Shown here: in pieces, positions 1 to 12,377 of the stretch
Layout: every line of letters starts with the position of its first letter
How positions within the stretch are numbered: the stretch's first letter is position 1
Origin: Sequoia sempervirens
Taxonomy: Eukaryota > Streptophyta > Pinopsida > Cupressales > Cupressaceae
Reading direction: 5' to 3'
Assembly: GCA_007258455.2 (NCBI GenBank)
Contig: VDFB02000001.1
Coordinates: forward strand, 16,064,322 to 16,128,321
Length of the DNA stretch: 64,000 nt
The notes under the pieces: model-generated
What the model was told of the DNA's origin: nothing
The model's input: only the letters and a program-made list of their open reading frames with translations
Databases searched by the model: none
Translations under genes and position numbers: made by a program

Positions 1-828
1 TGATGCAGTAGCATTGGGTCCATCACCAACATCACCAGAATGTGGTTGAGCTACTGAAGAAGCATGGGAAACCAAAAGACCACTCAAATAGTTAATGACC
101 TAGATAGTCTGTGTGGCTACATCCTTCGTAATATTTGGATGTTATACTAGAGGTGGCATTGGAAGGGGAGGAAGTGGAACATGTGGGCACCTAACTACTC
201 TAACTACCCTTGGCCTATCTTGGGTCATACCTCCACCAATGCCCTAGAAGAGTTTAATGTAGAAATAATTGACATGATGCCCTAAAAAAAACTCATTGTA
301 TAATTTTTTAATAAAGTAAAAAGGTACATCAAGATTATTTTTGGGTGGTTTATCAAAAACCATACACCAATGATCCCAAAAGTTATCTACTATGACCCTA
401 TGTGTGCACCATTTTATTGAAATTTTTGGTTTGTTAACATTAACTAGAAAACTAGTGCAGGAGCTAATAAATAAAGAGGCTATTTGGGCTTTTGTTATTT
501 GGAGATTTTTCACATCATCATAAGACAATCCACATGCATAATATTCCCTCATGGTTTCTCACCAGGAATGAAAGGCATTATGTTGGGTGGAGAGGGTTTC
601 TTCATTTGTAATTATTTCTGTCAATGTGGTTGACATATATGATAATTGAGGGATTTTCTTATAAACATCACAAATGCCCCTCAATTACTCCAATTTTTCA
701 CCAATTAAGTCTTAAATTGATGGTTGCGAAGGTGGTGGAGCATTTTGCATTTCTGCATTTTGATTCTCAATTAGTGGATTTTCATTCTCAACTGGTGGAA
801 TTTGTGCATTCTCATTCTTAGTAGCCAT
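1..828 (-). pseudogene. Decayed gag-like reading frame, unknown family, 5' part only
   Basis: A minus-strand frame can be followed from an ATG at 828 to the window edge. It begins with an Asn/Glu/Gln/Pro-rich leader (MATKNENAQIPPVENEN), passes about three in-frame stops (near 707, 680 and 560), and then has a clean 102-codon stretch at 552-244 with aromatic and hydrophobic blocks. Below 244 the same strand stays proline-rich but is interrupted again. The two segments are in the same phase: 276 nt separate the ATG at 828 from the first codon at 552. A low-complexity leader followed by an ordered block resembles the N-terminus of plant retroelement gag-like proteins, but I recognise no named domain. 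It is broken and continues off the window, so product and family are unassigned. Confidence 0.35.
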
Positions 829-2082
829 AATGCTTGATTAAAGTTTAAAAAAAATAATCTAATTAAAATCAGACAATATAAATGAAAACATTATAAAATT
901 CTCTAATTTTTAATACAAATACATAAGCAACACTATTTTTAAATCAAAATCCATAGAAAACATTCATTTTTTTTCAAAATCCATTCTAAACTAAAAATTT
1001 TCATAAAAATTCAATCAAAAACCCTATTTTGAAAAAAAATCCACAAAAAATTAATTGAAATTATCCAAATCTAATTGAAAATTGAATCAAAGCAAATAAA
1101 AATCTAAAATCTTACCTTTTCAAATCAGATATTAGCGAAATTGGATATCTGTTACGTGAAGAACCTCCTCACTATGCACCTGCGAGTTGTTTAACTATCA
1201 AATGATTTTAAAAAATCCATAAATTTTTATATATATACTTTTTACAAATTGGATATCCAATTTGAATCAGATATTCGATATGTAAAACTAGGATTGGTGT
1301 ATGCTTTGGTTGTGTGTAATGAAACCCAAGCCTAAAAACAGTCAACACAGTATTTTTTGTGTTTTTCGGTCCATGAAAGACATGTTTTTCTCCTCATTGC
1401 CACTTTTTGGCCCACCATGATCCTGCACATACCCATTGATGCTTGTACTCACTTTCAACATTTTAAAGGATCAATGATGATAAAAAGCATGAAAAATTGG
1501 CTATTACAAATGACAACATCTGCATATTAGATTTGCATGATTAAGTTAGAATGCATCCATGTTATCTTGCATTTGTATCTATGGAATTTCCAAAGCTGCA
1601 ACAATTTCACAATGCGGTTATCTCTCTTATCAATGGATTGAGTACACTTGACATTACCAAAAACACATCATTCTCATATAGAAAACACATTAGTTGCATC
1701 ATCATTTACATGCATTAGAAAGCATTCTCATATCATTCACCCATCTATGCATTACATCATGATATTTGTATCAAAAACCACAAAAAGATATTCATCACTT
1801 CTCATTTACACAATCAAAATCATTTCATGTAGTTGCATTATTAAAGTGGTCCACTAAGCTTAAATGGGTGAGTCTCTTCAAATTTTCAAGAGAGTTGGGA
1901 AATATGTTAGGTTTTGTGAAGCTTAACTTAACAAATAATCAATTGAAATCAACCTTCCCATAGTTGTTGGAAGTTGGATAGATTCACTCATTTAAGCTTA
2001 ATACCCTAGAGGTTTTGAAGTCTTGCAAACTTAGTTACGCATAATAATTTGCATCACATAATCAAAATTCATCTTACATATT
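829..2082. other. AT-rich DNA without a recognised gene
   Basis: This stretch is A/T-rich, with many A-runs at 840-1110 and a small cluster of ATATC-type motifs near 1126-1290 that is listed separately. From 1300 to 2082 I see unremarkable non-coding DNA. The short frames at 1648-1963 have no family resemblance and look like chance openings. Confidence 0.5.
1126..1290. repeat. Cluster of GATATC-type motifs with a perfect 18-bp palindrome
   Basis: Related words recur in about 165 bp: CAGATATTAG, TTGGATATCTG, TTGGATATCCAA, CAGATATTCGATATG. The third lies in a perfect 18-bp palindrome, AAATTGGATATCCAATTT, at 1246-1263. The cluster is upstream, in minus-strand terms, of the gag-like frame that starts at 828. 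Confidence 0.55.
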
Positions 2083-2760
2083 ATAAAAAATCATCCATAT
2101 ATCATCCCATCATCATCACATCCATACATAATCAGTATAAACATCACATATCATCACACATCATTTACATAATCAAAATTCATCTCACATAGCATAGGCA
2201 TCACCCATAAAGCATATAGAATCATTAATCATGCATTATCATATCATCATTGCATACATCACATAATCATTATTGCATACATCACATAATCATCATTGCA
2301 TGCATTATCATATCATCATTGCATGCATTATCATTACATAACCATCATCATATAAACATCAAAAACACATAGAACTATGTACCCTCATTCAATCATTTCA
2401 TACACCATTCATTCATTGTATCATTTATTTGTATTAGAAAAGTAAAAAAACATAAAATGCATCACATTTCATTGGCATAATAAATTCTGTTACATAGGCA
2501 TCATTCATAAAGAATCATAAAATCATAACACATCAATTGCGTCATCATTTCCATCCATAAAATATCATATCATCATCATCATCATATAGAACATCACATA
2601 GCATATATAAAATAGAAATCAAATGCATCCATCATAATCATCATGATCGTCATCATAAAATAGAAATCAAATGCATCCATCATAATCATCATAATCATCA
2701 TCATATAAACATCATATAGACACATAGACCATAATCATCACCGCATATCATATAACCTCA
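2083..2760. repeat. CAT/ATC-rich low-complexity tract
   Basis: About 680 bp are dominated by irregular CATCAT, CATAATCAT and ATCACAT words, with partial local duplications; for example 'atagaaatcaaatgcatcc' occurs twice near 2610-2680. The order is too irregular for a clean microsatellite. It lies just past the 3' end, on the minus strand, of the PMD pseudogene. Confidence 0.7.
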
Positions 2761-2925
2761 AAATTATAATGTCAAAGTGTACAAGGATATCCAAGGATAT
2801 AAAGAGATACATCAATATAAAAAATGGGAGTGTATCATAGTGTGAAATCAAGAGGTGCATCATCAATGTCTCAAATACATCAATGTATACATGTCCAAAG
2901 TACATCAAAAAATTAGAAATTAAAG

Positions 2926-4860
2926 CTATGTTGTGCTGCCCCTAGACAGTGCTGGCATCACATGATAAGGGCCTCCCCTACCAGATGGACCAATATATCC
3001 TCCACCTAATGGACCTACGCCAAGATCTCTCCTATCTCTAGGAAGTGGTTGCGTAACACCCATACTTGTTGTTCAAGACCAAGACTTGCTTGACCTAGAC
3101 TATGCAAAACTCTCTCGCTGCTTTGGATGAACCACATCATGATATCGAACTCTATAGAACTTGATCTCCTGAGCGGTATGAAAAACCTCTCTAAAATAAT
3201 CTGAGGAACTAATAGCCACTATAGCCTATTGTAATCTTTCAAAGAAACCCCTGGCATTCTCCACTCATTATCTCAGGTTGTCTCTCTCGATAGTCAATGT
3301 GGAACTCTGTGCCTGCATCTGTACCTGTCCCTAACCCTAGGCCTGTACATATGTGAGTTGGGCCTATACTTATTGTCTCATAGCATCCCTCTTGATTATT
3401 AGTGTCTGGATCTATCCCTGTTCCTATGTGAGCAAAGCCTATACTTGCTCTAGCTAACCCTGCAGCATCTGAACCTACACCTATTAAGTAACTATCTATG
3501 TCTGCTATTGCTCGATGGTAGTCTAATCTTCACATATTGCTGAGATGGATCATCTAATGATCACCTCTTGTGATGAACTCTCAACTCTCCAACATTGAGA
3601 CTTGGACATCCTCCACCCTCATCTCCTCCCCCATCACCTCCATCATCATCTCCACCTCCTCCATCTCCATCACCATCCCTATCATCACTACTATCTAACT
3701 CCTCCTCCTCCCCTCTCAGTCACCTTCGTCTATGACCTACTGCTCCCTCCTCCTCTAGCAAGGGTGTTGGATCATCTGGGATAGTAATATGTGGGAATGT
3801 ATGTAGGAACATGTACTGTGCATACTCCTATGATATCAATGCATTGGCCATCTTTGGATGCACCTCCCAAATAACAATGTGTAACACCTGAAAATGCTAA
3901 ATTGTTGCATTATAAGAAAAAATTGGTCCTCGCTCTAAAGCATCCTACCATCACAGTGCATATATGGGCCACTCCCTAGGGCATACCCTGAACCTTGCCA
4001 TACTACCTTAATACTCTCATCAACAAAAATATCTAAATGATAAATTGGATCCTCCCAATCAGGTCTTGACTAGCACAAAAATGACATCTCAATGTCATCC
4101 TTCGACCACTACTCACAATCAAGGTATGACTGCCATACCACAGACTCCAAATCATCAAGTGTCCTCCTCCAATAATCTAGTTTTTCCACTCTATGCTGAG
4201 CAAGTCGACCAACATAAATGTGTACATATGGCCTCATGGTGGTACATTGTCTCTCTCCAACTATTTGACTAACTACTCTATGCTCCCAGGCCTAGACCTA
4301 AAGAAATGTGACCCCAACTAATAAACTCACCCCTCGTATATAAACAACCTAGTGTAAGTCATGATATAAATGTGCAAGCATATAACAACCCCATGCATTT
4401 CTCCTTCTCTGAGCAATCATGCTCTCTAGGATCCATCCGCATCCAACAAACAATCCCTTTGACCTACGATCAGGACAAAGGAACCCTCCGATAAATCCAA
4501 CAAGAATAGAAGGAAAAGTGTTGTAAGCATCAAGCATATCCCTCCAAGGAATCTCGTAGCTGCATATATGCTCATCCTCGAACACCTTGTATAGTGCATC
4601 AATCTCGCCTCGCTGCTGAGAATCATATAACACAAGCTCTCCAACCGTAGGAATCCATTGAATCTGATATACATCCTCCAGAGTCACTATGATCTCCCCA
4701 ATGGGAAAATGGAAGGCATTATGCTCACTGTGTGACCTCTCTGCTAAAGTTGTTAGCAACCCCATGTTGATCCTAATCTAGGGCATATCAATAAGAGATG
4801 ATAATCTACATCATGCAATCATGACTACATTAGGTAGTGTCAGGTGTGGAATCAAATCCC
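2926..4860 (-). pseudogene. Plant mobile domain (PMD, aminotransferase-like) protein, degenerate
   Basis: The minus-strand block 4765-4349 encodes the hallmark N-terminal part of the plant mobile domain: 'GLLTTLAERSHSEHNAFHFP' followed by IGEIIVTLEDV, matching the family pattern (LLTALVERW.PETHTFHLP.GE.TITLEDV). In-frame residues upstream (LSSLIDMP, stop, IRIN) show that the ATG at 4765 is internal. Downstream, near 4260-4090, the same strand reads HRVVSQIVGE and YWRRTLDDLESVVWQSY between several stops. It continues through an acidic Asp/Gly-rich tail (about 3780-3600) to a glycine-rich end near 2930. PMD proteins occur as host genes (MAIN/MAIL family, nuclear silencing) and inside plant transposons. 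The many stops rule out a working gene, and the setting points to a transposon-borne copy. Confidence 0.75.
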
Positions 4861-5087
4861 ACGTTGTTGGAAAATGATCTCTAATCTGTAGACTCGACAA
4901 AGGCTCCTATAATTACAAAATATCTCAAATCAACTAATCAATCAATTGACATCAATAAGAAAATCAATCAATTAAAAATCAATTAGCCTATCAATCTAAT
5001 AAGCTCTGGTGAGACTTTCATCAAATCTCATTAACATTAATCAATCAATATAACCTAGCCTATCATGAGGTTCATCAATCAATTCAA
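4861..5087. repeat. TCAATCAAT-rich leader of the CCTATCATGAGG array
   Basis: Short degenerate ATCAATCAA/ATCAATTAA words lead into the first clear CCTATCATGAGGTTCATC unit near 5058. The same array resumes after the inserted retrotransposon at 14946. Confidence 0.6.
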
Positions 5088-5092
5088 CCTCG
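5088..5092. repeat. Target-site duplication, left copy (CCTCG)
   Basis: CCTCG directly precedes the TGTAACACCC start of the 5' LTR and is repeated exactly after the 3' LTR at 14941-14945. This is the 5-bp duplication expected of an LTR-retrotransposon integrase. Confidence 0.93.
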
Positions 5093-6578
5093 TGTAACAC
5101 CCCTCCATTTTGTGCTTTGTTATGTTATGATGGGAATTTGGAACTTGGTTACTTCTGTTTGCAATAATTAAACGATGTAAAGCTATATTTTGATGTGATT
5201 TTATTCTGATGCCATCCTTACGACATGTTTTGGATTAACGTAGAAGATATCTAATTTAACGATGTTCTATCCTGTAGATCATGTTAATGATGTTAGATGC
5301 ATCAGTTAGTGAGATTGTATTGGTGAAGGGGACGAGATTGTATCACTCGCTTGCGAGTGCCCTACGATTTTGAGATTTCCTCTTCACAGTGTGTCTAATC
5401 ATATTATGTATATATGCACGTTCGACATGCTCTTTGTTGTAGGTTGGCAGGTATATGACATCGACTCCACCTGGTTTTTAGGTTTGAGCATGTCCTTTGA
5501 CCAACGAAAACTAATTGGGAGATAGTAGCTAGGTTTTCTATGTCAAGTCATTACCCTAGTCACCGAGTGTCGTCGGGTTGTAGTCGAGTTTGGTTGTTTC
5601 ATGCACCCTGTTCACCTTGATCTTTAATTAAATTCAAGTTAAAATGGCTTATGTTGCTTAACTATTGATTAAATGCTCTTGGTTGTAATGCTAGGAAATT
5701 ATTTACTATATTAATTAATTTAAATAAATTAATAAAATAATCTAATAGTGGATTAGATTTATTTTATTGATAATTTAAATTAATGGTGTGAATTAATTAA
5801 ATTATCCCTTTTGAATTAAAAGTGTAAAAGATTTAATTCTTTTGTTGAAAATAAAATCCTAAAATACATTGAATTCAAATTAGAATTAGAAAATTGTTTA
5901 AAGTTATTAAAAATTCAAATGTTTTCTTATGCAAAGACTTTGGAGGTAGAAAAGATATTTTCTAAAATAGTTGACTATTTTGGGGAAAGATATTTGTGAA
6001 GAGTTGAGTATGAATTTGGATTTAGTTTGAATTTGAGTTGAATTAGAATTTGAAAATTGAAAATGGAAATTGGAATTAAAATTGGATTTAAAATTTGAAT
6101 TTGGGGAATTTGGGGAAAAAGAATGTATTTTTCATTTTAGGGTTTTTCAAAGAAAGAAAAGGAAAATGCTTTTGGTTTTGGAAAAAAAAAGAAAAAAGGA
6201 AGGATGGATTCTTGGTTTTGGTTTTTGGGTGGAGAGGCTTAGAGGAGGCTAAGATGGTGGAGTTGAAGGAGTGCTTGGAAAAATCTCCATGGTGGAAGCT
6301 TGCCAATTTTGGAGAAAACATAAGGTTCTATCTTTTCTCCCTTCATCTTCTTGCTCATTTTGAATGATTGAAGATATAGTTTTAGATTCAATAAAATTCA
6401 TGGAAAAGCTTTTCAATTTGCACAATTGTAATGGATTTGGAAATAGAAAGAAAATCCAAGAAAGCTCAATGATTAAACTAGATTTTTGAAAACCCATTTC
6501 CTTGTTTTGAAATAAGTTTTATTTTCTTGAATTGGGTTTGGATTATTGTTACAATTTGTGTATGAAATCAAGATTTGG

Positions 6579-6642
6579 GTATATATATTTGTGAATACAA
6601 CCATATATATCAATATATGGAGATACCCACAAATATATATAC
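6579..6642. repeat. Nested A/T hairpin in 5' LTR
   Basis: Outer arms GTATATATATTTGTG and CACAAATATATATAC are perfect 15-bp complements. Inside them lies a second stem, CCATATAT / ATATATGG. The same structure is kept in the 3' LTR at 12123-12187. Confidence 0.8.
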
Positions 6643-6789
6643 AAATATATTTGTTATTTTGGAAAATTTTAAAGTTGGGCTAAACCCAGAAAAAACTTCA
6701 TAAAATTTTGTTGTTTTTCGTTTTTCGTTTCTGGAAGAAACGCAGAAATAATTTATTATAAAATTTGTTTTTTTGGTGAGGTGGGAGGT

Positions 6790-6945
6790 CAAACCCCACC
6801 CCACCGCCGCCGCCACCGCAGCCGCTGCCCGGCAGGGGGCAGGGTGCTCCGCACACAGGCGAAGGCGGGCCTGCTCAGTGCATAGGCTCCGCCGCCCCCG
6901 GCCATGGGCCATGGCGGGGGGCCTGCGTCAGGGCTTCAGCCCTTT
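6790..6945. repeat. GC-rich island in 5' LTR
   Basis: About 155 bp of CCG/GCC-rich, CpG-rich sequence sits in an otherwise A/T-rich LTR and contains CCATGGGCCATGG. It is followed within about 60 bp by an almost pure A/T tract. The matching island in the other LTR is about 95 bp longer because a 48-bp unit has been amplified. Confidence 0.85.
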
Positions 6946-9293
6946 GTTTGCTTTAAAACATTTCTTTTCTTTAGTTCAAGTTTATTTACTTTTATTTAAA
7001 TTAATTTATATATATATTATTTATATTATATTTTATATATTATATATAATATTGTATATTGTATATTATATAAAATATAATATCTTTAATATATATTAAA
7101 TTAAAGGAATTTTAGTAAGTTCAAAATGTATGTTATGTTAATCATGAGGTTTTTAAAATATAAATTAATTGGAAAAATATATATATGTTATTTGTTATAG
7201 TTTATTCAATGGGAGTTTTTATTTAAAGTTATTTAATTGATTCATTTGCAAATAAATATAATTTTATTTGGTATATTTAAATAATGTTAAATGTCAAACT
7301 AGAACTTCTAAACGACCATGTGATTATTATGATTGCGGAACTGAGAGTAAAGGATGAATTTATTAGTTAACCTAAATGATTTATTAATCAAGTGATTTAT
7401 CTTTTTGTATGTGAACATGAAACTTAGAGAGAACGGTTGATTTAAATTTTAACCAGATAGCTGCATTATTAAAGTGTTTTGATTATGAATATGGTTATGA
7501 AATTTAGAGTAAATGATCTGTTCTTTAAATATTTCAATGTTGTGAAAAGAAATGGGATCAATTGATTGGATGAATGCAAGTCCTGAAATCTTTGTTTGAA
7601 TGGATTTAGGAAATCCGAACATTAGCTTAACTATTGTTCTGAAATGTTTTCAGTGTTTAATTGTTCGCCTTCAATGTTGTGGAATGAGAGTGAATGTTTT
7701 GAGAATCTTCCTAATATGGGTTCATTTATTGGTATGGGTGGTTATACGTAAGTCGGCCTTTGTTTTGGTACTTTGGTTTCCACGTTATGGGAAATTTTGT
7801 TGGTCAAAATTACATTTTTGGGATTGTAGAGAACGTGTGATTATATGAGTGTTGACTTTAAGTCGTTTCTTGTTGATCATGTAAGTCTTCCAGCAGTGTT
7901 TTCTTGAGATGATGCTATGTCTCTTATGTTTTGCTTTGGCTATCATGGATTATGTGTGAGTTAAGCTTAAGTGGTTACCTGGTTCTTTGAACAGGTTGTG
8001 TGACCTTGTGATTCATGGTTGAGTTGAGTTATCAGTAAGTAATGTGGGTCTCATTATGTTAGTCAACCTTGTGTTAGCCTTGGGTAGTGCACGCTTTGGT
8101 TTCAGTTTTGGACATCCGTAGTGATGTGTTACCTGTTGAGGTGTTTGATTATTTGTGATAAGTGTTAGTGCATTGTCTACCCTTGGCATGTGGTTGAGTT
8201 TTGTGTTGTCGATAGGGGAGTGGCTTTCAAACGAGCGCTGGGTCCAAAGTGGTTCCAGGATAACTCATGTGAGAGTCAGTTAATTAAGCGAAAATTAAAT
8301 TAACTTACTAGGGAGAGAGTAGCTTTGAACATTAATAAGATAATTTAGCCTCGCTCATTGGCTCAAGGGCTTGTACAAGACTTGAGATGAGTCGGGAAGG
8401 CCTGGAATGGCAAGGTCGTTATCTCGTCTTTATGAGAGATAATCGATTCCGCTCTGGTGTGCATGTGGGGCCGAGAGTCGGTTGAGGTTTCCAGGATATC
8501 CCTAGAGGGGGGCCGGGACCTAGGAAGACTTGCCAGGAGATCCCATGCAGCCTTTGCGATGACACTCCTCCTATGACAGCAGTCGGTATGGTGTTGTACC
8601 GTTGGTTTATTTTGTACAATGATGGTACTCGATTTTGTACTCTGGAAGCATTGTAACCATTGTGTTAAGTAATGTGGGTTTTGTTCTTGTTTAAGTTAAG
8701 TGTGCTAGCTTGTGTCTAGAGGTAGATGGTCCTGTCTAGGAAATCCTTGTTACTATCTCCTAGCATGGAGGGAGTGGGGCCTTTGGGTTCCATGTGGTCG
8801 GGTGGTGTGCATCTTTTTTCGTTGGTTCTTCTTCATGTTTGTGCGTTCGTGGTTTCTAGTTGGAGAGCTCGTGGGAATCAGTTCTTCTCATGCCTTGTTC
8901 TCTCAGCCCTTATTCTATTTTTATTACCCCTCAGATGTTATCGAGGTGGAATTTGTATTATGTAATCATTTGGATGGAATTTCCTCATTCAGGGAATGAG
9001 TGTTGTAATCTTATTGTTTAAATGTTAATTGGAATCTTGAGGTATTTAATATCCTTGTTGTAATTTATCTTGAATGGAATGTATGTTGTCTCATTTCCTT
9101 AAGTGATTAATGTTTCCGTTTATTTTAATGTTAGTTGTTGTTTGGGTTTTTAAGTAATCTTTGTCTCATGGCCTTAGAGGTTGTTGGAAATATGTATTAT
9201 CTTCATGTTATTTGTACATAAACAAAAAAAATTTGGTATGTTTAAGTGGTGAATTGCAACTTCCTCTAGGGTTGTGTGGCGGGGCATTACACA

Positions 9294-9305
9294 TGGTATC
9301 AGAGT
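9294..9305 (+). promoter_or_regulatory. Primer-binding site (tRNA-iMet type)
   Basis: TGGTATCAGAG starts two bases after the 5' LTR ends. It is complementary to the 3' end of plant initiator tRNA-Met, the usual primer of plant LTR retrotransposons. Confidence 0.92.
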
Positions 9306-10634
9306 CTGGGTTTAAACACTGGGAACTTTGGGATTATGTTGGACCCATTATGTTGTAAGTTGTGTAGGTTTATACTCTGGGCACTATGAGCCCATTGTAT
9401 TGACCTAGTTGTTTTTCTCTTTCGTGTGGTTTTCCTTTTGGGTTGATTTCTCTTGTTTGCCTAGAAGTTATTGTGAGATGGTATAGGTCCAATGGTGCAG
9501 GAAACCAGTGGAAAGGATAGGATCCTCGGTGTAGTGCACAATGCACTGATATCCTTTCTATTGGAAGAATGCATTATGGACGATTGTGTAGTGTGTGATT
9601 TTGATGTGTTGTGTGTGGTGGATGATAATCAGTTTTGTTGTTGTTTCCACCCTTGCATGTCTTTTGTTGAATGCTTTGTGAGGGTTAGGCTCGCAAGCCT
9701 ACCAAGAGGTGTGTTTTGTTTGGCTTCCTTCTTGTTGCTTGGCTCTTCCGTTGTGTAAAGGGTTGAGATCCTTGAGTGGTTCTTGAGTGTGGTTGTAGTG
9801 TGTTCCTTGGGTGTGGATTCGCTTTTGGAGTTTTGTTGTTTCCTTCTCCATGCGAGTATCTGATGCATGTTTTCTTGTGCTTTACCTCATTGTGCAAGTG
9901 ATTTCCTGATTGATCCTATGTGGTTTTGAAGTTGTTTTTGCATGTTATATTTTGTGGAAATTATCAAATATAGTAATAGGAAAATGAATGAACATGTTGT
10001 TAGTTCATAGAGTTTGTGCATACGCTCTTTTGATCGATGCACTTGTGTGAAAGTGATTGTATGATGATGAGACCATGTTTGCAATAGTGCTTATGTTAGA
10101 ATTGTAAATTCTTCTCTCTCCTTCCCTCTCTTCTCATTGGTTTAAAAAAGATTTTTGTCCTTGAGTGTGTGGTGTATTGAAAACCCATAGTATGTGGTAT
10201 CTTATGAGAAAATGTTTATGTATTCATGAAGGTTTGTTTCCTAGATCAAACCTTGGGTAAAGGACTTAAGTCCCCAAGTTGCATTCATAATCATGGAAAA
10301 TGTATAATCTGAATAGGGAATCATTTTGCAGTAAGTAAAAGCTTAGAGAAAGAAAAGGAATTAGTGAAACCATTGCATGTTAATGATAATTGCATAATAG
10401 GTGCATCTTGTTGGTGAGGCTTATAGTCCCCAACTTTATTGTTAAATTTTAAGAAACCCTTTAGATGTTAGATTATTGTACCTAGATTCAAAATGCAAAA
10501 TGTGAAATGAATGTTGAAGTGATAATGTCGCATACCTTGGCTTGAGTAAACTTTGTAATGTTATCGCACTATATGTGATTGTCTGGAGTTTGTGCTAGGG
10601 GTACTTGCAGGCTTCCAGGAGTAAGCCTGACCCT

Positions 10635-10646
10635 AGTGGGGGAGGA
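10635..10646 (+). promoter_or_regulatory. Polypurine tract
   Basis: AGTGGGGGAGGA directly abuts the TGTAACACCC start of the 3' LTR. It is the expected primer for plus-strand DNA synthesis and fixes the element's orientation as plus. Confidence 0.92.
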
Positions 10647-12122
10647 TGTAACACCCATCCATTTTGTGATTTGTTATGTTATGATGGGAATTTGGAACTT
10701 GTTTACTTCTGATTGCAATAATTAAACGATGTAAAGCTATATTTTGATGTGATTTTATTCTGGTGCCATCCTTACGACATGTTCTGGATTAATGTAGAAG
10801 ATATCTAATTTAATGATGTTCTATGTTGTAGATCATGTTAATGATGTTAGATGTGTCAGTTAGTGAGATTGTATTGGTGAAGGGGACGGGATTGTATCAC
10901 TCGCTTGCGAGTGCCCTACGATTTTGAGATTTCCTCTTCACGGTGTGTCTGATCATATTATGTATATATGCACATTCAACATGCTCTTTGTTGTAGGTTG
11001 GCAGGTATATGACATCGACTCCACCTGGTTTTCAAGTTTGAGCATGTCCATTGACCAACGGAAACTAATTGGGAGATAGTAGCTAGGTTTTCTATGTCAA
11101 GTCATTACCCTAGTCACCGAGTGTCGTCGAGTTGTAGTCGAGTTTGGTTGTTTCATGCGCCCTGTTCACCTTGATCTTTAATTAAATTCAAGTTCAAATG
11201 GCTTATGTTGCTTAACTGCTGATTAAATGCTCTTGGTTGTAATGCTAGGAAATTATTTATTGTATTAATTAATTTAAATAAATTAATAAAATAATCTAAT
11301 AGTGGATTAGATTTATTTTATTGATAATTTAAATTAATGGTGTGAATTAATTAAATTATCCCTTTTGAATTAAAAGTGTAAAAGATTTAATTCTTTTGTT
11401 GAAAATAAAATCCTAAAATACATTGAATTCAAATTAGAATTAGAAAATTGTTTAAAGTTATTAAAAATTCAAATGTTTTCTTATGCAAAGACTTTGGAGG
11501 TAGAAAAGATATTTTCTAAAATAGTTGACTATTTTGGGGAAAGATATTTGTGAAGAGTTGAGTATGAATTTGGATTTAGTTTGAATTTGAGTTGAATTAG
11601 AATTTGAAAATTGAAAATGGAAATTGGAATTAAAATTGGATTTAAAATTTGAATTTGGGGAATTTGGGGAAAAAGAATGTATTTTTCATTTTAGGGTTTT
11701 TCAAAGAAAAGGAAAATGCTTTTTGGTTTTTGGAAAAAAAGGAGAGGATGGAATTCTTGGTTTTGGTTTTTGGGTGGAGAGGCTTAGAGGAGGCTAAGAT
11801 GGTGGAGTTGAAGGAGTGCTTGGAAAAATCTCCATGGTGGAAGCTTGCCAATTTTGGAGAAAACATAAGGTTCTATCTTTTCTCCCTTCATCTTCTTGCT
11901 CATTTTGAATGATTGAAGATATAGTTTTAGATTCAATAAAATTCATGGAAGAGCTTTTAAATTTGCACAATTGTAATGGATTTGGAAATAGAAAGAAAAT
12001 CCAAGAAAGCTCAATGATTAAACTAGATTTTGAAAACCCATTTCCTTGTTTTGAAATAAGTTTTATTTTCTTGAATTGGGTTTGGATTATTTTTACAATT
12101 TGTGTATGAAATCAAGTTTTGG

Positions 12123-12187
12123 GTATATATATTTGTGAATACAACCATATATATCAATATATGGAGATACCCACAAATATATATATA
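12123..12187. repeat. Nested A/T hairpin in 3' LTR
   Basis: This is the counterpart of the structure at 6579-6642, with the same CCATATAT / ATATATGG inner stem and an outer stem lengthened by one TA step on the right arm. Confidence 0.8.
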
Positions 12188-12377
12188 CAAATATATTTGT
12201 TATTTTGGAAAATTTTAAAGTTGGGCCAAACCCAAAAAAAAAACTTCATATAATTTTGTTGATTTCCGTTTTTCGTTTCTGGAAGAAACGCAGAAATAAT
12301 TTATTATAAAATTTGTTTTTTTGGTGAGGTGGGAGGTCAAACCCCACCTCACCGCTGCCGCCACCCGGAAGGGAGGC

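Larger units (their letters stand above)
5093..9291 (+). repeat. 5' LTR (4199 bp)
   Basis: It begins TGTAACACCC and ends GGGGCATTACA. In order it holds a moderately AT-rich start, a purine-rich stretch (about 5950-6300), a nested A/T hairpin (6579-6642), a GC-rich island (6790-6945), an almost pure A/T tract (7005-7100) and a long T/G-rich 3' half. The short reading frames in it recur in the other LTR but carry no recognisable domain, so I treat it as non-coding. Confidence 0.95.
9292..10646 (+). other. Internal region of the LARD-like element, non-coding
   Basis: These 1355 bp between the LTRs hold only the priming sites at the edges. The longest opening (9492-9758, plus strand, 88 codons) is Cys/Val-rich without retroviral motifs. 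No zinc knuckle, D(T/S)G protease triad or YXDD reverse-transcriptase motif can be seen in any frame. Confidence 0.85.

Noticed and set aside
3602..3784. His/Leu/Pro-rich plus-strand frame
   Set aside because: It is antisense to the acidic Asp/Gly-rich tail of the PMD pseudogene and reflects that repeat only.
6773..7099. Frame across the LTR GC island (and its counterpart 12421-12747) as a gene
   Set aside because: The matching C-terminal part is translated A/T repeat (Ile/Tyr only). The GC part differs in unit number, and no start context or domain is seen.
8712..8999. Frame shared by both LTRs (counterpart 14360-14647)
   Set aside because: It is shared because the LTRs are duplicates. Hydrophobic T-rich DNA, no domain, and substitutions show no protein-level constraint that I can see.
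9492..9758. 88-codon frame in the internal region as a gag remnant
   Set aside because: No gag, zinc-knuckle or basic character; it is Cys/Val/Leu-rich from T/G-rich DNA.
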